A DNA stretch of 64,000 nt. Origin: Flavobacteriaceae bacterium PS02334. Lineage in GTDB: Bacteria > Bacteroidota > Bacteroidia > Flavobacteriales > Flavobacteriaceae. Both the position numbers and the translations under genes were made by a program. The notes beneath the pieces are model-generated. The model saw only the letters and a program-made list of their open reading frames with translations, did no database searches and was not told the DNA's origin. Every line of letters begins with the position of its first letter. Within the stretch, counting starts at the first letter, position 1. The stretch is from assembly GCA_029959295.1 (NCBI GenBank), contig JASCOH010000002.1:186001-250000 (forward strand), written 5' to 3'. Below, piece after piece: positions 17,678 to 27,027 of this stretch.

Positions 17678-18892
17678 TTATTCTTTTCTCTCTAACAAAG
17701 CCATGTAAAATCCATCAAATCCTGATTCTGAAGCCAAGATTTTAGTTTCTTTGACAAAGGTAAAACTTTTTCCTATGTCGGTGGTTAAGAAACGTTTAAC
17801 TTGTTCTTGGTTTTCTGATGGCAAGATCGAGCATGTTGCATAAACCAGTTTTCCCCCTGGTTTTACAATTTTAGAATAGTTTTCTAAAACTTCTGCCTGC
17901 ACTTTTCTGATATTATCTATAAATTCGGGCTGTAATTTCCACTTGGCATCTGGATTTCTTTTCAAAACTCCCAAACCGCTACAAGGTGCGTCAATCAAGA
18001 CTCTGTCTGCTTTTTCGTGTAATTTCTTGATAACTTTAGTAGTATCAATAATTCTATATTCTATATTAAAAGCACCATTTCTTTTTGCTCTTAATTTCAA
18101 CTGCTTCAATTTGCTTTCGTATAAATCCATGGCAATCAATTGGCCTTTGTTTTCCATCAAAGAAGCCATGTGCAACGTTTTTCCGCCCGCGCCTGCGCAA
18201 GTATCAACGACTCTCATTCCTGGTTGTACGTCTAAAAATGCGGCCACTAACTGTGAACTTGCATCTTGAACTTCAAAAAATCCTTCCTTGAAAGCATCAG
18301 TCAAGAAAACATTGGCTCTTTCTCTTAAAACTAAAGCATCTGGCTGGTCTTTCAAAAAGTCAGTTTCAATGTTCAAATCCATTAAAATGGCACGTAGTTT
18401 TTCTTTCGTAGTTTTTAATGTATTTACCCTCAAGATTACCTTTGCAGGCTGATTTTGCGCCGCAATTTCTTTTGACCAAAGTTCTTCTCCAAGTTCTTGA
18501 ATTCCCACTTCGTCCATCCAATCTGGAATAGATTCTCTGTATTTTCTGATTTTAGAAAGTTCGTCAAAACGCCCTTTGATTTTACGCTCTGGAGTTCCTT
18601 CCAACTGTCTCCAATCTGGAATCGTGTAACCTCTCAAAACGGCCCAAACCGCAAAAACACGCCAAATATTATCCCTGTTAAGTGGTTCTTTAACTTCGGC
18701 AATTTCCATATATAATCGCTTCCAGCGAACGATATCGTAGATCGTTTCAGCAACAAATTTTCTGTCACTGCTTCCCCAACGTTTGTCTTTTTTCAAAGCT
18801 CTTGCCACAACCTTATCTGCATATTCCTTATCATTGAAAATTGCGTTCAATGAATCAATGGTCGTGTAAACTAAATTTCTGTGTAATCTCAT
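17678..18892 (-). CDS. RsmB/NOP family RNA cytosine-5 methyltransferase
   Basis: About 404 residues from the Met of MRLHRNLVY. The longest frame adds 28 residues but would overlap a TACCTTTG -7 box (complement of 18910-18917). An N-terminal NusB-like region precedes a SAM domain with VVDTCAGAGGKTLHM (motif I), DAPCSGLGVLKRNPDAKWKL (motif IV with catalytic-cycle Cys) and LVYATCSILPSENQEQV (motif VI with the nucleophilic Cys). These are the two cysteines of m5C RNA methyltransferases. The target is probably 16S rRNA, but tRNA is possible. Length is close to that of E. coli RsmB. Confidence 0.88.
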   Translation of the reverse strand: MRLHRNLVYTTIDSLNAIFNDKEYADKVVARALKKDKRWGSSDRKFVAETIYDIVRWKRLYMEIAEVKEPLNRDNIWRVFAVWAVLRGYTIPDWRQLEGTPERKIKGRFDELSKIRKYRESIPDWMDEVGIQELGEELWSKEIAAQNQPAKVILRVNTLKTTKEKLRAILMDLNIETDFLKDQPDALVLRERANVFLTDAFKEGFFEVQDASSQLVAAFLDVQPGMRVVDTCAGAGGKTLHMASLMENKGQLIAMDLYESKLKQLKLRAKRNGAFNIEYRIIDTTKVIKKLHEKADRVLIDAPCSGLGVLKRNPDAKWKLQPEFIDNIRKVQAEVLENYSKIVKPGGKLVYATCSILPSENQEQVKRFLTTDIGKSFTFVKETKILASESGFDGFYMALLERKE

Positions 18893-18973
18893 TTTATGTA
18901 ATTGAGGTGCAAAGGTATTATATTTTTTTGGTTGTTTGCTAATGTGTTTGCGTTGCTTTAAGATGGCCTCAAA

Positions 18974-19012
18974 CAAAAAAGACGCTTCAAAAATGAAACG
19001 CCTTTAATTTTT
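18974..19012 (-). terminator. Weak terminator of the Arg/Ser/Thr-rich protein gene
   Basis: An imperfect hairpin between AAAGACGCTTCA and TGAAACGCCTTT, with two mismatches, is flanked by A runs that become T runs on the minus strand. It lies 17 bp after the stop at 19029. Confidence 0.45.
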
Positions 19013-19028
19013 ATAGAATTCTTTGTAA

Positions 19029-20153
19029 TTATCCTCTTCTTCCTCCAGAATTTCCTCTAGATTCTCCGCCTGAACTTCTTGTCGGCTGTGATGGCGCTGG
19101 TGAAGCAGGTCTTGGCGTAGATTGCTGTGATCTGGTTGGCGATGAAACTGGTCTTGTGTTATTAATTGTGCTTTCTGCTCTTGGCGTTGAGGTTCTCACT
19201 TCTGAATTTGAATTTGTGCTTCTTACCGGATTCGTTGTATTTCTTGTTGGTGTTCTTACTTCTGAATTAGTGCTTCTTACAGAATTTGTCGTGCTTCTTG
19301 TTGGCGTTGCAGTTGAGCTGTTTCTTGTTCCTGAAGTATTTCTAACTCCTGTTTCAGTACTTCTCACGCTATTTACGTTTCTTGTTGAAGAATTGCTTCT
19401 GGCGCTTTGATTTCTTGTTTGAACTAAATCATGTCTGTTAGTTGCGTTATTATTACGTTGTGCAAAAGATCTGTTTGGATATTGTCTTGCATAACCGTCA
19501 GCACGATTTGATCTGTATAAAGATTCGGCTCTTGCACTTCTTCTTACATTCACATAATTATAGTTGTTGTTTACATTAATATGAACATGAACATTTCTTC
19601 TATAACGGTACACTGGGTAAGGATTCCAAGCCACGAAATAAGACGGATAATAGCTGTAATAATAAGGAGAATAATAAGGTCTGTAATAATTAGTCCAGAA
19701 AACATTGTAGATTACAGGTCTTTGCACATAAACTGGCTCATAAATATAATTTGAACCATACATGTAAACATCACCCACAACTTGAATCTGAACGTTGTTA
19801 TTGCTGTCTCTTTCTACTTCCACAGTCGCAATGTCTTGAAAAATATCTTTTTCTAAAACCGCTTGGATGATGATCAAGTGCGTATTATTTTCAGCGCTTT
19901 CAATTACTCTTAAATAGTCAACTTGGTTATCGCCATTCAAATCTAAATTTGAAATCTGGATTTTTGGGTCGTTCAGTCTTCTTTCAAAATCTGCTAAATC
20001 TGCTGATTCGCCAAAGATAGAAGCCACGGCTTTCAAATCTAAGTTGTCGCTGATGTCAGTATTATTTGCTCTTACAGTAGTGATATCTTGCGCTTGAATT
20101 TGACTTGCAAATAAAGAAGCGAAGAGGGCAAATATTGTAATTTTAGTTTTCAT
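19029..20153 (-). CDS. Secreted protein with Tyr-rich centre and Arg/Ser/Thr-rich tail
   Basis: About 374 residues from MKTKITIFALFASLFASQIQAQ, which is a clear signal peptide; the longest frame adds 24 residues. The N-terminal part (about 25-130) contains DLNGDNQVDYLRVIE, an EF-hand-like calcium loop. It is followed by a Tyr/Pro-rich stretch (YYRPYYSPYYYSYYPSY) and an Asn-rich HVHINVNNNYNYVNVRR. The last 140 residues are almost only Arg, Ser, Thr, Asn, Pro and Gly, strongly basic, with a 60/54-bp coding tandem repeat at 19192-19305. Function is unknown. Similar short-domain secreted proteins occur in Bacteroidota. Confidence 0.75.
   Translation of the reverse strand: MKTKITIFALFASLFASQIQAQDITTVRANNTDISDNLDLKAVASIFGESADLADFERRLNDPKIQISNLDLNGDNQVDYLRVIESAENNTHLIIIQAVLEKDIFQDIATVEVERDSNNNVQIQVVGDVYMYGSNYIYEPVYVQRPVIYNVFWTNYYRPYYSPYYYSYYPSYFVAWNPYPVYRYRRNVHVHINVNNNYNYVNVRRSARAESLYRSNRADGYARQYPNRSFAQRNNNATNRHDLVQTRNQSARSNSSTRNVNSVRSTETGVRNTSGTRNSSTATPTRSTTNSVRSTNSEVRTPTRNTTNPVRSTNSNSEVRTSTPRAESTINNTRPVSSPTRSQQSTPRPASPAPSQPTRSSGGESRGNSGGRRG
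19192..19305 (-). repeat. Coding tandem repeat in Arg/Ser/Thr-rich tail
   Basis: Two adjacent related units of 60 and 54 bp (starting 19192 and 19252 on the plus strand) encode the SEVRTPTRNTTNPVRSTNS type of repeat. The second unit lacks 6 bp. Confidence 0.7.
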
Positions 20154-20236
20154 GATTTCTAAGTTATTAAGTGTTCTGAGTTTTTTGATTGTTTCTTGTT
20201 TGTGAATAACCAATATCTGTGCCAAGATTTTAAAAC

Positions 20237-21112
20237 TTATTTATAAATCTTTAAAAACTCAGTAGGAGCAAGGCCTGAAGCCTTCTTAAATAATTTAGAG
20301 AAGTAAGCATAATCCTCATAACCTAAAGAAGTGGCGATTTCTGAAAAATTATTTTTGGTATGCAAAACCCGTCTTTTAGCTTCTAATATGATTCGGTCAG
20401 TAATTACTTCAGAAGCAGTCTTGTCGATAACCGTTTTTGTAATTCTATTCAGATGTTTTGGACTGATATTCATCATGGCAGCATATTGGGATGGTGATTT
20501 TTCCTCGATATAATTTTTTTCAAGAAGGGATTCAAATTGCTGGAATTTCTCTGAATAAGAATTGGCCTTGATGATTTTTTGGGAATTCTCTAGCAAGTAC
20601 AATCGCGACAGTGCTACATAAATAATGTCGATATAGCTCAGAATCATCTGTTGCTGAAAAGCTTCGGAACTTAAATATTCCTCAAATAATTTTTTGAAGA
20701 GCATTTCAATATCCTGCTGCTTATTTTTGTCCAAAACTAAGCAAGGCGTATTTTGTATTGAAAAAAAGAACGGAAACTGGTGTACTCTATTGTGTGAATA
20801 ATGCAAGTCATAGAAATTGGACGTATGCGAGAAAATATAGCCGTCAATATCTTCAGAAAGTTCCCAGTGGTGTGTTTGTCCTGGAGCCAAAAGAAAAATA
20901 GTTCCCGGTTTTATTTCATAAGAATTAAAGTCGATTTCATGTCTTCCTGAGCCTTTTGTGAAGAGAATCGAAAGGTAAGAGTTGTGTTTGTGCGGTTTTG
21001 TAATCTTGCTCTGGTTGTCAGAAATATGCGACGGAATTTTATTTATAAAAAAATCCTTTTGAATTTTGGTAAGCTCAAACTGCCTGATATCTAAAATACT
21101 GATCATTTCCAT
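20237..21112 (-). CDS. AraC family transcriptional regulator with cupin sensor domain
   Basis: 291 residues. The N-terminal half is a cupin-like AraC-binding domain (GSGRHEIDFNSYEIKPGTIF, then LAPGQTHHWELSEDIDGY). The C-terminal 100 residues are two helix-turn-helix motifs: SPSQYAAMMNISPKHLNRITK and FSEIATSLGYEDYAYFSKLFKK, ending KASGLAPTEFLKIYK. It follows the TonB receptor and PepSY genes on the same strand, 112 bp after the latter, and probably controls them. The ligand is unknown. Confidence 0.88.
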   Translation of the reverse strand: MEMISILDIRQFELTKIQKDFFINKIPSHISDNQSKITKPHKHNSYLSILFTKGSGRHEIDFNSYEIKPGTIFLLAPGQTHHWELSEDIDGYIFSHTSNFYDLHYSHNRVHQFPFFFSIQNTPCLVLDKNKQQDIEMLFKKLFEEYLSSEAFQQQMILSYIDIIYVALSRLYLLENSQKIIKANSYSEKFQQFESLLEKNYIEEKSPSQYAAMMNISPKHLNRITKTVIDKTASEVITDRIILEAKRRVLHTKNNFSEIATSLGYEDYAYFSKLFKKASGLAPTEFLKIYK

Positions 21113-21224
21113 TTGATAAATTTACAAATAAAATGTCCTGATACTACAAATTTTTCGCTCTTATGATGAGCTAAAGTAAATCGGATTGCCAAATTGGCGA
21201 TGCTTTCTGATTTACAGAAAAAAA

Positions 21225-22325
21225 TTATTTTTTGGATTTTTTATTTCTTCTTCCCCAGAAAATAACAAATCCGGTAACAGGCAAAGCGGCAGCTAATAAA
21301 CTTAATATAAAAGCAATTATTTTTCCTGTTAATCCAAAGAATTGTCCCGTATGCAAGCCATAATTCATTTCTTGCAATTGCATTCCGGGACTTTTATTTT
21401 CATACAAATTAGAATTCAAAAGTGTTCCTGTTTTTGGATGGAAGCTTAAGTTGGACTGATGGTCAAAAGACATCGCATCGGGATAAGAACCTGTAATTAT
21501 TGCCGATTTTTCGCCTTGATACCAAACAAAAAACATTTCATCTTTTGGCTTGGCTTTAAAAGCTTGAGAAAGCGCAATATCCACAGGATTCGCTTTTGAA
21601 GTCGCTGTTAAGGTAGAATCAATAGCAGGAGTGAAGCCGTCTTTTGGATATTCTCTTCCTAAATTTCCGACTGCGTACATCGCTTTGTGCATCCATTCAT
21701 ACGAAAAAGTCAATCCGGTCAAGGCAATAATTAAAACCAATAGCGAAATGTAAAATCCGGTTACATTGTGCCAGTCATAATTTACGCGGCGCCATTTGGC
21801 ATTCCACTTGATTTTTACTCTGTTCTTTAAATCCTTACGTTTTTTGGGCCACCATAAAATGATTCCTGAGAAAAGCATCAGTATAAAGATTATAGTAGAA
21901 ATTCCAACAATCTGTTTTCCTATTTCTTGTGGCAGAAGCAAGTGCATGTGTAGGTCTTCGACGATTTTAAAGAAGTCAGTATTTAGATTTTCCTTAAAAA
22001 TAAATTTTCCTGAATAAGGGTTGAAATAGATATAATGTGGCACTCCTTCAATTGTTCCATAAACAAGCGCGGGCCTATCTTTTCCTGAAAAAATAACCAT
22101 GTCTGCAGTCGCAGTGGGATATAATTCTTTAGTTTTTTTAATTAATAGAGAAGGAATTGCATAAGGTTTGTTCTCAATTTCAACCTTTCTATATTCTCTA
22201 GTCAAGTCTTTTATTTCGTCGTGAAAGCAATAAATACAGCCTGTGATGCTTACTATAAACACAACAAGCCCGGAAATTAATCCGAGCCATTTGTGTAAAA
22301 ACCTGATGTTTTTTTTAAAACCCAT
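21225..22325 (-). CDS. PepSY-associated TM helix protein (siderophore-linked inner-membrane protein)
   Basis: 366 residues with four long membrane helices, near 13-37, 140-162, 190-214 and 335-358. PepSY domains lie between them in the periplasm. The first helix region (RFLHKWLGLISGLVVFIVS) and the conserved KWLG, WWPKKRK and YDWHNVTG segments fit the PepSY_TM family, members of which lie beside ferric-siderophore receptors and are thought to reduce iron or process siderophores. Its ATG directly follows the TAA of the receptor gene with no gap, so the two are translationally coupled. Confidence 0.85.
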   Translation of the reverse strand: MGFKKNIRFLHKWLGLISGLVVFIVSITGCIYCFHDEIKDLTREYRKVEIENKPYAIPSLLIKKTKELYPTATADMVIFSGKDRPALVYGTIEGVPHYIYFNPYSGKFIFKENLNTDFFKIVEDLHMHLLLPQEIGKQIVGISTIIFILMLFSGIILWWPKKRKDLKNRVKIKWNAKWRRVNYDWHNVTGFYISLLVLIIALTGLTFSYEWMHKAMYAVGNLGREYPKDGFTPAIDSTLTATSKANPVDIALSQAFKAKPKDEMFFVWYQGEKSAIITGSYPDAMSFDHQSNLSFHPKTGTLLNSNLYENKSPGMQLQEMNYGLHTGQFFGLTGKIIAFILSLLAAALPVTGFVIFWGRRNKKSKK

Positions 22326-24746
22326 TTAGAATTTATACGAAACACTTCCCATGAAAGTTCTTGGAGCTTGAACGTTTGTGGTTGTGTAACCGCCATTGAA
22401 ATACAATTCGTCAGTTAAGTTGTTCACTTTTAATGAAAATCTGTATTTTGGCTGGTCATAATAAATTGCAGCATTTACAACAGAATAAGATGGCAAAGAA
22501 TACGTTTGGACATCTGCCTTATTTCCTGTAGCCAAAGGGTTTTTGTTGTAGACAATATTTTCGTCGCCATAATTTCCTCCAAATCCAAATCCTAAACCTT
22601 TAAGATTTGTGGTTTGCAAGCTATAGCTGATCCAGTAATTGATCATGTTTTCTGGTCCTGCAGTTTCTGGTCTCAAGCCATTATATCCGGCGTCGCTCAC
22701 TTTATTTAATTTGCTGTTGTTGAAAGCATATCCGATGATGAAATTTAAACCAGGAATTGGGTTTGACGTAATTTCTGCCTCAAAACCTTTGCTCGTCTGA
22801 TTTCCGTCTTGAACATTTATTCCAGGACCGCCACCGCCCGTTCTCACGATGTCTTTCACTTCAATGTTGTAATAGCTTAAAGTTGCGCTAAGGCGGTTTT
22901 GAAAACCGTTAATTTTGATTCCCGCTTCAAATTGGTTCGCCTTTTCAGGATCAAAAGAATCTGTTGCTCCAGGATTTGTGTTTAAGACATTTTTAAAGCT
23001 GTTTTGGTAATTTCCAAAAAGGGAAACCTCGTCTTTTACAACTTGATAAACGGCTCCAAATTTAGGAGATAAGGCATTTTGAGAAAAAGCGCCAGTAGTT
23101 GTATTTAAAGCTGAATTGTAAATTCCTTGGTTGTCATAATGATCAAAACGCAACGCCGCAGAAAGAATTAATCGGTCAGTCACATTGATTGCATCAGCTA
23201 CATAAGCGCTGTAGGTTGTCAAATTGGTTTGCGTCTTGTCAGCAGTTCCTTGTTGCAAAAGTGCATCAACAGCCGTTGGGTTGAAATTATTGTAAGTGGC
23301 GCTTCCGTCAGTATAATCAATAGTATCAAATGTCCAATAAGTTGGCAAATAACCGATGCCGCTTTTTGTTTCAATGCGATAAATATCACCGCCTAACAAA
23401 ACTCTGTGCTTCATTCCCAAAAGATTCAATTCTCCGTTGAAATTTTGCTGGAATTCTACGATATTGTCTCTTCCGTCAATGTTCCATACGTTTCTTTCCA
23501 TTTGATTGTTTGGAAGAAGGTAGAACCAAGTCTGAGGCCCATAAGATTGATTCGTACTTGTGCTCAAAACGGTTTGTGATTTCCAGTTTTCAGACATTTT
23601 GTAATCTGCTTTTGCAAAAACGTTAGCTGTTTTCGTGTTCATCATGAATTCGCCGCCTGTGAAAGATCTTTTCCAGTTCATATTAATATCTGAAGCGCTG
23701 TGGATTCCAAGAGTATTTGGTGTTTGTCCCCAGTGCAAGTAAATTAACGGAATAGAAGAAGCGTCTACATTTGATAATTCGGCATCGATAGAAAGCGTCA
23801 GTTTTTCATTCACTTTATAGGAGAAAGAAGGCGCAATGAAATAGCTTCTCGTGCGGCCATAATCTTGAAAAGTGTTTGTGTTGTTGTAAGCCCCATTTAT
23901 TCTTAATAAAGCCGTGTTGTCATCATTAAGCGAAGTATTTACGTCAGCCGTAATACGGTTTAAGCCATAGCTTCCGGTTTGATAAGAGATTTCTCCGCCA
24001 AAATTTTCAGTTGGTTTTTTGGTAACTCTATTGATAAGGCCTCCGTAAGAAGTCAAAAGGCTTCCGAACAAAGTTGCAGAAGGTCCTTTGATGCTTTCTA
24101 ATCGCTCTAGATTCGAAGCGTCAACATTGTTGGTGATTTTTCCTGCAATGCCGTTTCTTAGCAAGCTTTGTGTAATAAAACCGCGTGAAGCAAATAACGA
24201 ACCTCCGTCGCCCGTTCTTCCCGTTGCTGCCCAAACTTGGTAAAGACCAGGAACATTTCTCAAAGCTTCGTCCTGGCTTGTTACCAATTGATCTTTCATC
24301 AATTCTTTTGTCACAACGCTGTAAACTTGAGAATTTTCTAGATTTTTGATAGACATTCTTGAAACATATTCGCTTTCAGATTTTGTGTATTTATTAGCGT
24401 TTCCAGTTACAAATACTTCTGTAAGCTGTTCGCTGTTCGTGTTCAACGAAATGGCTGGCAAAACAGTATCTTGACTTCCCTGCACAGAAAAATTGATGTC
24501 TTTTGATTTAAAACCTACAGAATTAATTTTCAAGACATAATTGTCTGGTTTTAAATTTTTGATTTCAAATTTGCCTTGAGAATCGGTTTGAGTTCCGAAT
24601 TTTGTTCCTTTTACGGTAACGGTAATATTTTCAAGAGGCGTGCTATCTGAAGAAATAACGATTCCTGTGACGCTTCCGTTTTCTTGAGCATAAGAAAATA
24701 TGCTGAAAAATAAGCTGACAATCAGTGCAATGATGCTTTTATTCAT
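22326..24746 (-). CDS. TonB-dependent siderophore receptor
   Basis: About 806 residues from MNKSIIALIVSLFFSIFSYAQ, a signal peptide; the longest frame adds 20 residues and overlaps a promoter. Residues about 25-110 are a carboxypeptidase-like regulatory domain typical of Bacteroidota receptors (GSVTGIVISSDSTPLENITVT). A plug domain with KELMKDQLVTSQDEALRNVPGL and LESIKGPSATLFGSL follows, and then a 22-strand barrel ending in a terminal aromatic residue (FMGSVSYKF). The plug and barrel resemble FhuA/FecA-type siderophore receptors. It imports a ferric chelate across the outer membrane with TonB-ExbBD energy. The adjacent PepSY and AraC genes support iron uptake; no Fur box was identified. Confidence 0.9.
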   Translation of the reverse strand: MNKSIIALIVSLFFSIFSYAQENGSVTGIVISSDSTPLENITVTVKGTKFGTQTDSQGKFEIKNLKPDNYVLKINSVGFKSKDINFSVQGSQDTVLPAISLNTNSEQLTEVFVTGNANKYTKSESEYVSRMSIKNLENSQVYSVVTKELMKDQLVTSQDEALRNVPGLYQVWAATGRTGDGGSLFASRGFITQSLLRNGIAGKITNNVDASNLERLESIKGPSATLFGSLLTSYGGLINRVTKKPTENFGGEISYQTGSYGLNRITADVNTSLNDDNTALLRINGAYNNTNTFQDYGRTRSYFIAPSFSYKVNEKLTLSIDAELSNVDASSIPLIYLHWGQTPNTLGIHSASDINMNWKRSFTGGEFMMNTKTANVFAKADYKMSENWKSQTVLSTSTNQSYGPQTWFYLLPNNQMERNVWNIDGRDNIVEFQQNFNGELNLLGMKHRVLLGGDIYRIETKSGIGYLPTYWTFDTIDYTDGSATYNNFNPTAVDALLQQGTADKTQTNLTTYSAYVADAINVTDRLILSAALRFDHYDNQGIYNSALNTTTGAFSQNALSPKFGAVYQVVKDEVSLFGNYQNSFKNVLNTNPGATDSFDPEKANQFEAGIKINGFQNRLSATLSYYNIEVKDIVRTGGGGPGINVQDGNQTSKGFEAEITSNPIPGLNFIIGYAFNNSKLNKVSDAGYNGLRPETAGPENMINYWISYSLQTTNLKGLGFGFGGNYGDENIVYNKNPLATGNKADVQTYSLPSYSVVNAAIYYDQPKYRFSLKVNNLTDELYFNGGYTTTNVQAPRTFMGSVSYKF

Positions 24747-24775
24747 CGTGAATAATTTTAGTTGTTTATTGGCTG

Positions 24776-24806
24776 CAAAATTAAGTGCGGAAAAACTTTC
24801 TGGCAA
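24776..24806 (-). promoter_or_regulatory. Promoter of TonB-dependent receptor operon
   Basis: On the minus strand, TTG (complement of 24804-24806) and TAATTTTG (complement of 24776-24783) are 20 bp apart, matching the Bacteroidota promoter. It lies 29 bp upstream of the chosen ATG. The rest of the 328-bp gap to the next gene shows nothing else clear. Confidence 0.6.
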
Positions 24807-25074
24807 GAATTATTTAGATTAAATATAAATAAAAATTAAGATTTGTTATAAATGCCGGTAAGTCTATTATATTTTACGACTTTAATTTTTTAATTCTTAA
24901 TTATTTATAAATCCACAATGATAATCCTTTTAACTGTTGCGATTAAAATTTAATTGCTAATTGTGAATTTTCTTTCAAAAGTGCATTTCGACGATTTTTT
25001 CTGCTTTATAAGGAGGTATTGTTATATTTTAAAATGAGTTTTGTTTATTTGTAAAGCCCAAATACATTAAACCT

Positions 25075-26133
25075 ATGAAAAAACATTTATTTTTTGCGTC
25101 TTATTGTTTATTGCTGCTTGCTTGCAAGCAAGTAAATCTTGTCAATACGAATGACGATTATTTTAAAAAAGTAAAAATTGAGACTTTAGTTGAAGATGAT
25201 TTTAGCATTCGAGCAATAACTATTGACAACAATAAAATTTGGTATGCCGCAGATAAAGGAAAATATGGCTATTATGATTTAGTTTCTCAAGAAAAATTTC
25301 AATCTTTTATAAAAAAAGATACTTTATTGCCAGAATTTAGGTCAATTGCCAAAACAGGAAAATCAATTTTCTTGCTTTCTGTCGGAAATCCCGCATTGCT
25401 TTATAAAATTTCAAAAGACGGTTCAGAAAAAAAAATAGTTTACCAAGAAAATCACAAAAAGGTTTTTTATGATTCGATGCAATTTTGGAATGAAAAGGAA
25501 GGAATTGCCATGGGAGATCCTACGGATGAATGCCTTTCGGTAATTGTGACAAGAGATTCGGGAGAAACTTGGCAGAAAATACCTTGCGGAAAACTTCCAA
25601 AAGCAAATTTAGGAGAAGCCGCTTTCGCTGCAAGCAATACGAACTTAATTGTGCACGGAAATTTTACATGGATGGTTTCTGGCGGAAAAAGTGCAAGAAT
25701 CTTTTTTTCCCCGGATAAAGGAGAATCTTGGGAAGTCTATAAAACGCCGATCATTCAAGGAAAAGACATGACCGGAATTTTCTCAGCAGATTTCTATGAC
25801 GAAAATATCGGATTTATAACAGGAGGCGATTATGAAAATCTAGAAAAGAATTCAGGAAATAAAGCGCTGACAATAAATGGAGGAAAAACTTGGACGCTGA
25901 TTTCAGAAAATAGCGGTTTCGGATATGCTTCCTGCGTGCAGTTTGTTCCAAATTCAGGAGGAAAACAATTGGTGACTTTGGGAAATTCGGGACTAAATTA
26001 TTCGTCAGATAATGGCACAACTTGGAAACAATTGTCAAACGACAAGGACCTTCACACCATCCGTTTTATTGACAATTCAACAGCAATTGCCGCTGGAAAA
26101 AACAAGATTGTGAAAGTCCTTTTCATTAAGTGA
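25075..26133 (+). CDS. BNR/Ycf48-like repeat lipoprotein
   Basis: 352 residues. A short lipoprotein signal peptide ends LLLLACKQ, with Cys17 as the lipidation site. The body contains BNR/sialidase-type repeats with the Asp-box-like signatures TRDSGETWQKIP, SPDKGESWEVYK, TINGGKTWTLIS and SSDNGTTWKQLS, so a beta-propeller is likely. Homologues are often called 'oxidoreductase' or Ycf48-like photosystem assembly factors; neither label is convincing here. It would be anchored in a membrane and face the periplasm or the surface. It is convergent with the sigma factor operon, with only 1 bp between stop codons and no evident terminator. Confidence 0.8.
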   Translation: MKKHLFFASYCLLLLACKQVNLVNTNDDYFKKVKIETLVEDDFSIRAITIDNNKIWYAADKGKYGYYDLVSQEKFQSFIKKDTLLPEFRSIAKTGKSIFLLSVGNPALLYKISKDGSEKKIVYQENHKKVFYDSMQFWNEKEGIAMGDPTDECLSVIVTRDSGETWQKIPCGKLPKANLGEAAFAASNTNLIVHGNFTWMVSGGKSARIFFSPDKGESWEVYKTPIIQGKDMTGIFSADFYDENIGFITGGDYENLEKNSGNKALTINGGKTWTLISENSGFGYASCVQFVPNSGGKQLVTLGNSGLNYSSDNGTTWKQLSNDKDLHTIRFIDNSTAIAAGKNKIVKVLFIK

Positions 26134-26134
26134 T

Positions 26135-26584
26135 TTAGCCTTTTGGGCCTTTGCCTTTGTATTGTTTCAGTAACGTTCGGTTGAAATCATCTTCGGCTTT
26201 TTTAAGCTTCAATATTTTAACCGGACTTATAATTGATTTCAAATTGCTTACCAATTTCTTGCGATTTTCAAGCAATTCTTCGTCATAATCTTCCATCTGG
26301 TTTAAGACTGCCAACGCTTCTTTGTCGCTCATCGTGTCGATCGAATTCTTCAGTTTGTTTGCCAAAGATTTCATTTTATTATGGCGAAGCTCAAATTGTT
26401 TGTCGTCAAAAGCATTATAAATGGGCCAAAATTTCGCTGATTCTTCTGAATTTAGAGACAATTCTGTCGTAATAAAAGCAGTTTTTAGTGCCTTGATTTT
26501 ATCTCTCTTTTCGTCAATTTGGGCATGAAAAGTAAAAGTGACAGCTAATAAAATTACGGTTAACAAGTTTTTCATCTTCATCAT
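26135..26584 (-). CDS. Periplasmic sensor-like protein of an ECF sigma operon
   Basis: 149 residues. A signal peptide (MKNLLTVILLAVTFTFHAQ) precedes a highly charged helical protein of Lys, Glu, Asp and Leu. It resembles the 'sensor of ECF-type sigma factor' proteins annotated in flavobacteria, and Spy/CpxP-like LTxxQ helical proteins in general outline. The ATG shares one base with the stop codon of the upstream gene (TAATG), so translation is coupled. Inferred role: periplasmic input to the sigma/anti-sigma pair; this is not proven by any motif. Confidence 0.7.
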   Translation of the reverse strand: MMKMKNLLTVILLAVTFTFHAQIDEKRDKIKALKTAFITTELSLNSEESAKFWPIYNAFDDKQFELRHNKMKSLANKLKNSIDTMSDKEALAVLNQMEDYDEELLENRKKLVSNLKSIISPVKILKLKKAEDDFNRTLLKQYKGKGPKG

Positions 26585-26997
26585 TATTCTGTTATGTAGT
26601 TTTCTAAATAATTGTTTCCAGAAAGAGCGCTTTCAACAGTCGCATCGTCTAGATTTAAATCAGTTTCTATGGCTTCAATATCTTTTTCATCTAGTAAAGA
26701 AACCAATTCTTCGGGACTGATGGTAGTTTGGTAAGCCAAGTAATTTTCTAAGGAAGCACTGTCTAAACTTTGGCTTTCGCTCGAATTTTTATTCAAAAAC
26801 GGAATCATAATTCCGAGAATTAAGATGGCGGCAACTGCCATAAACCATTTCTTTTTTCTGGCAAAAATAGAAATTACTGGCTTTTCTTCCTTTGGAATAG
26901 CTAACAATAATTTTTCAGAAAATTGCTCAAAATAGCCTTCCGGTGTGGTAAATCCAGATTTTATTTTCGGATTATTTTCTAAATTAAATGGTTCCAT
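26584..26997 (-). CDS. Putative anti-sigma factor, single-pass membrane protein
   Basis: 137 residues. A cytoplasmic N-terminal region (about 1-48) with FTTPEGYFEQFSEKLLLAIP is followed by one membrane helix (WFMAVAAILILGIMIPFL) and an acidic C-terminal part of about 70 residues. The position directly downstream of an ECF sigma gene, 30 bp away, suggests an anti-sigma factor. It lacks the zinc-binding HxxxCxxC motif of ZAS anti-sigma factors, so the assignment rests on gene order and topology. Confidence 0.65.
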   Translation of the reverse strand: MEPFNLENNPKIKSGFTTPEGYFEQFSEKLLLAIPKEEKPVISIFARKKKWFMAVAAILILGIMIPFLNKNSSESQSLDSASLENYLAYQTTISPEELVSLLDEKDIEAIETDLNLDDATVESALSGNNYLENYITE

Positions 26998-27027
26998 ATT
27001 CGTTTGACATTATTTCTTTTAAATAGT

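Noticed and set aside
24747-25074. Fur box upstream of the TonB receptor
   Set aside because: No convincing inverted repeat of Fur type was seen; AT-rich sequence gives many weak partial matches.
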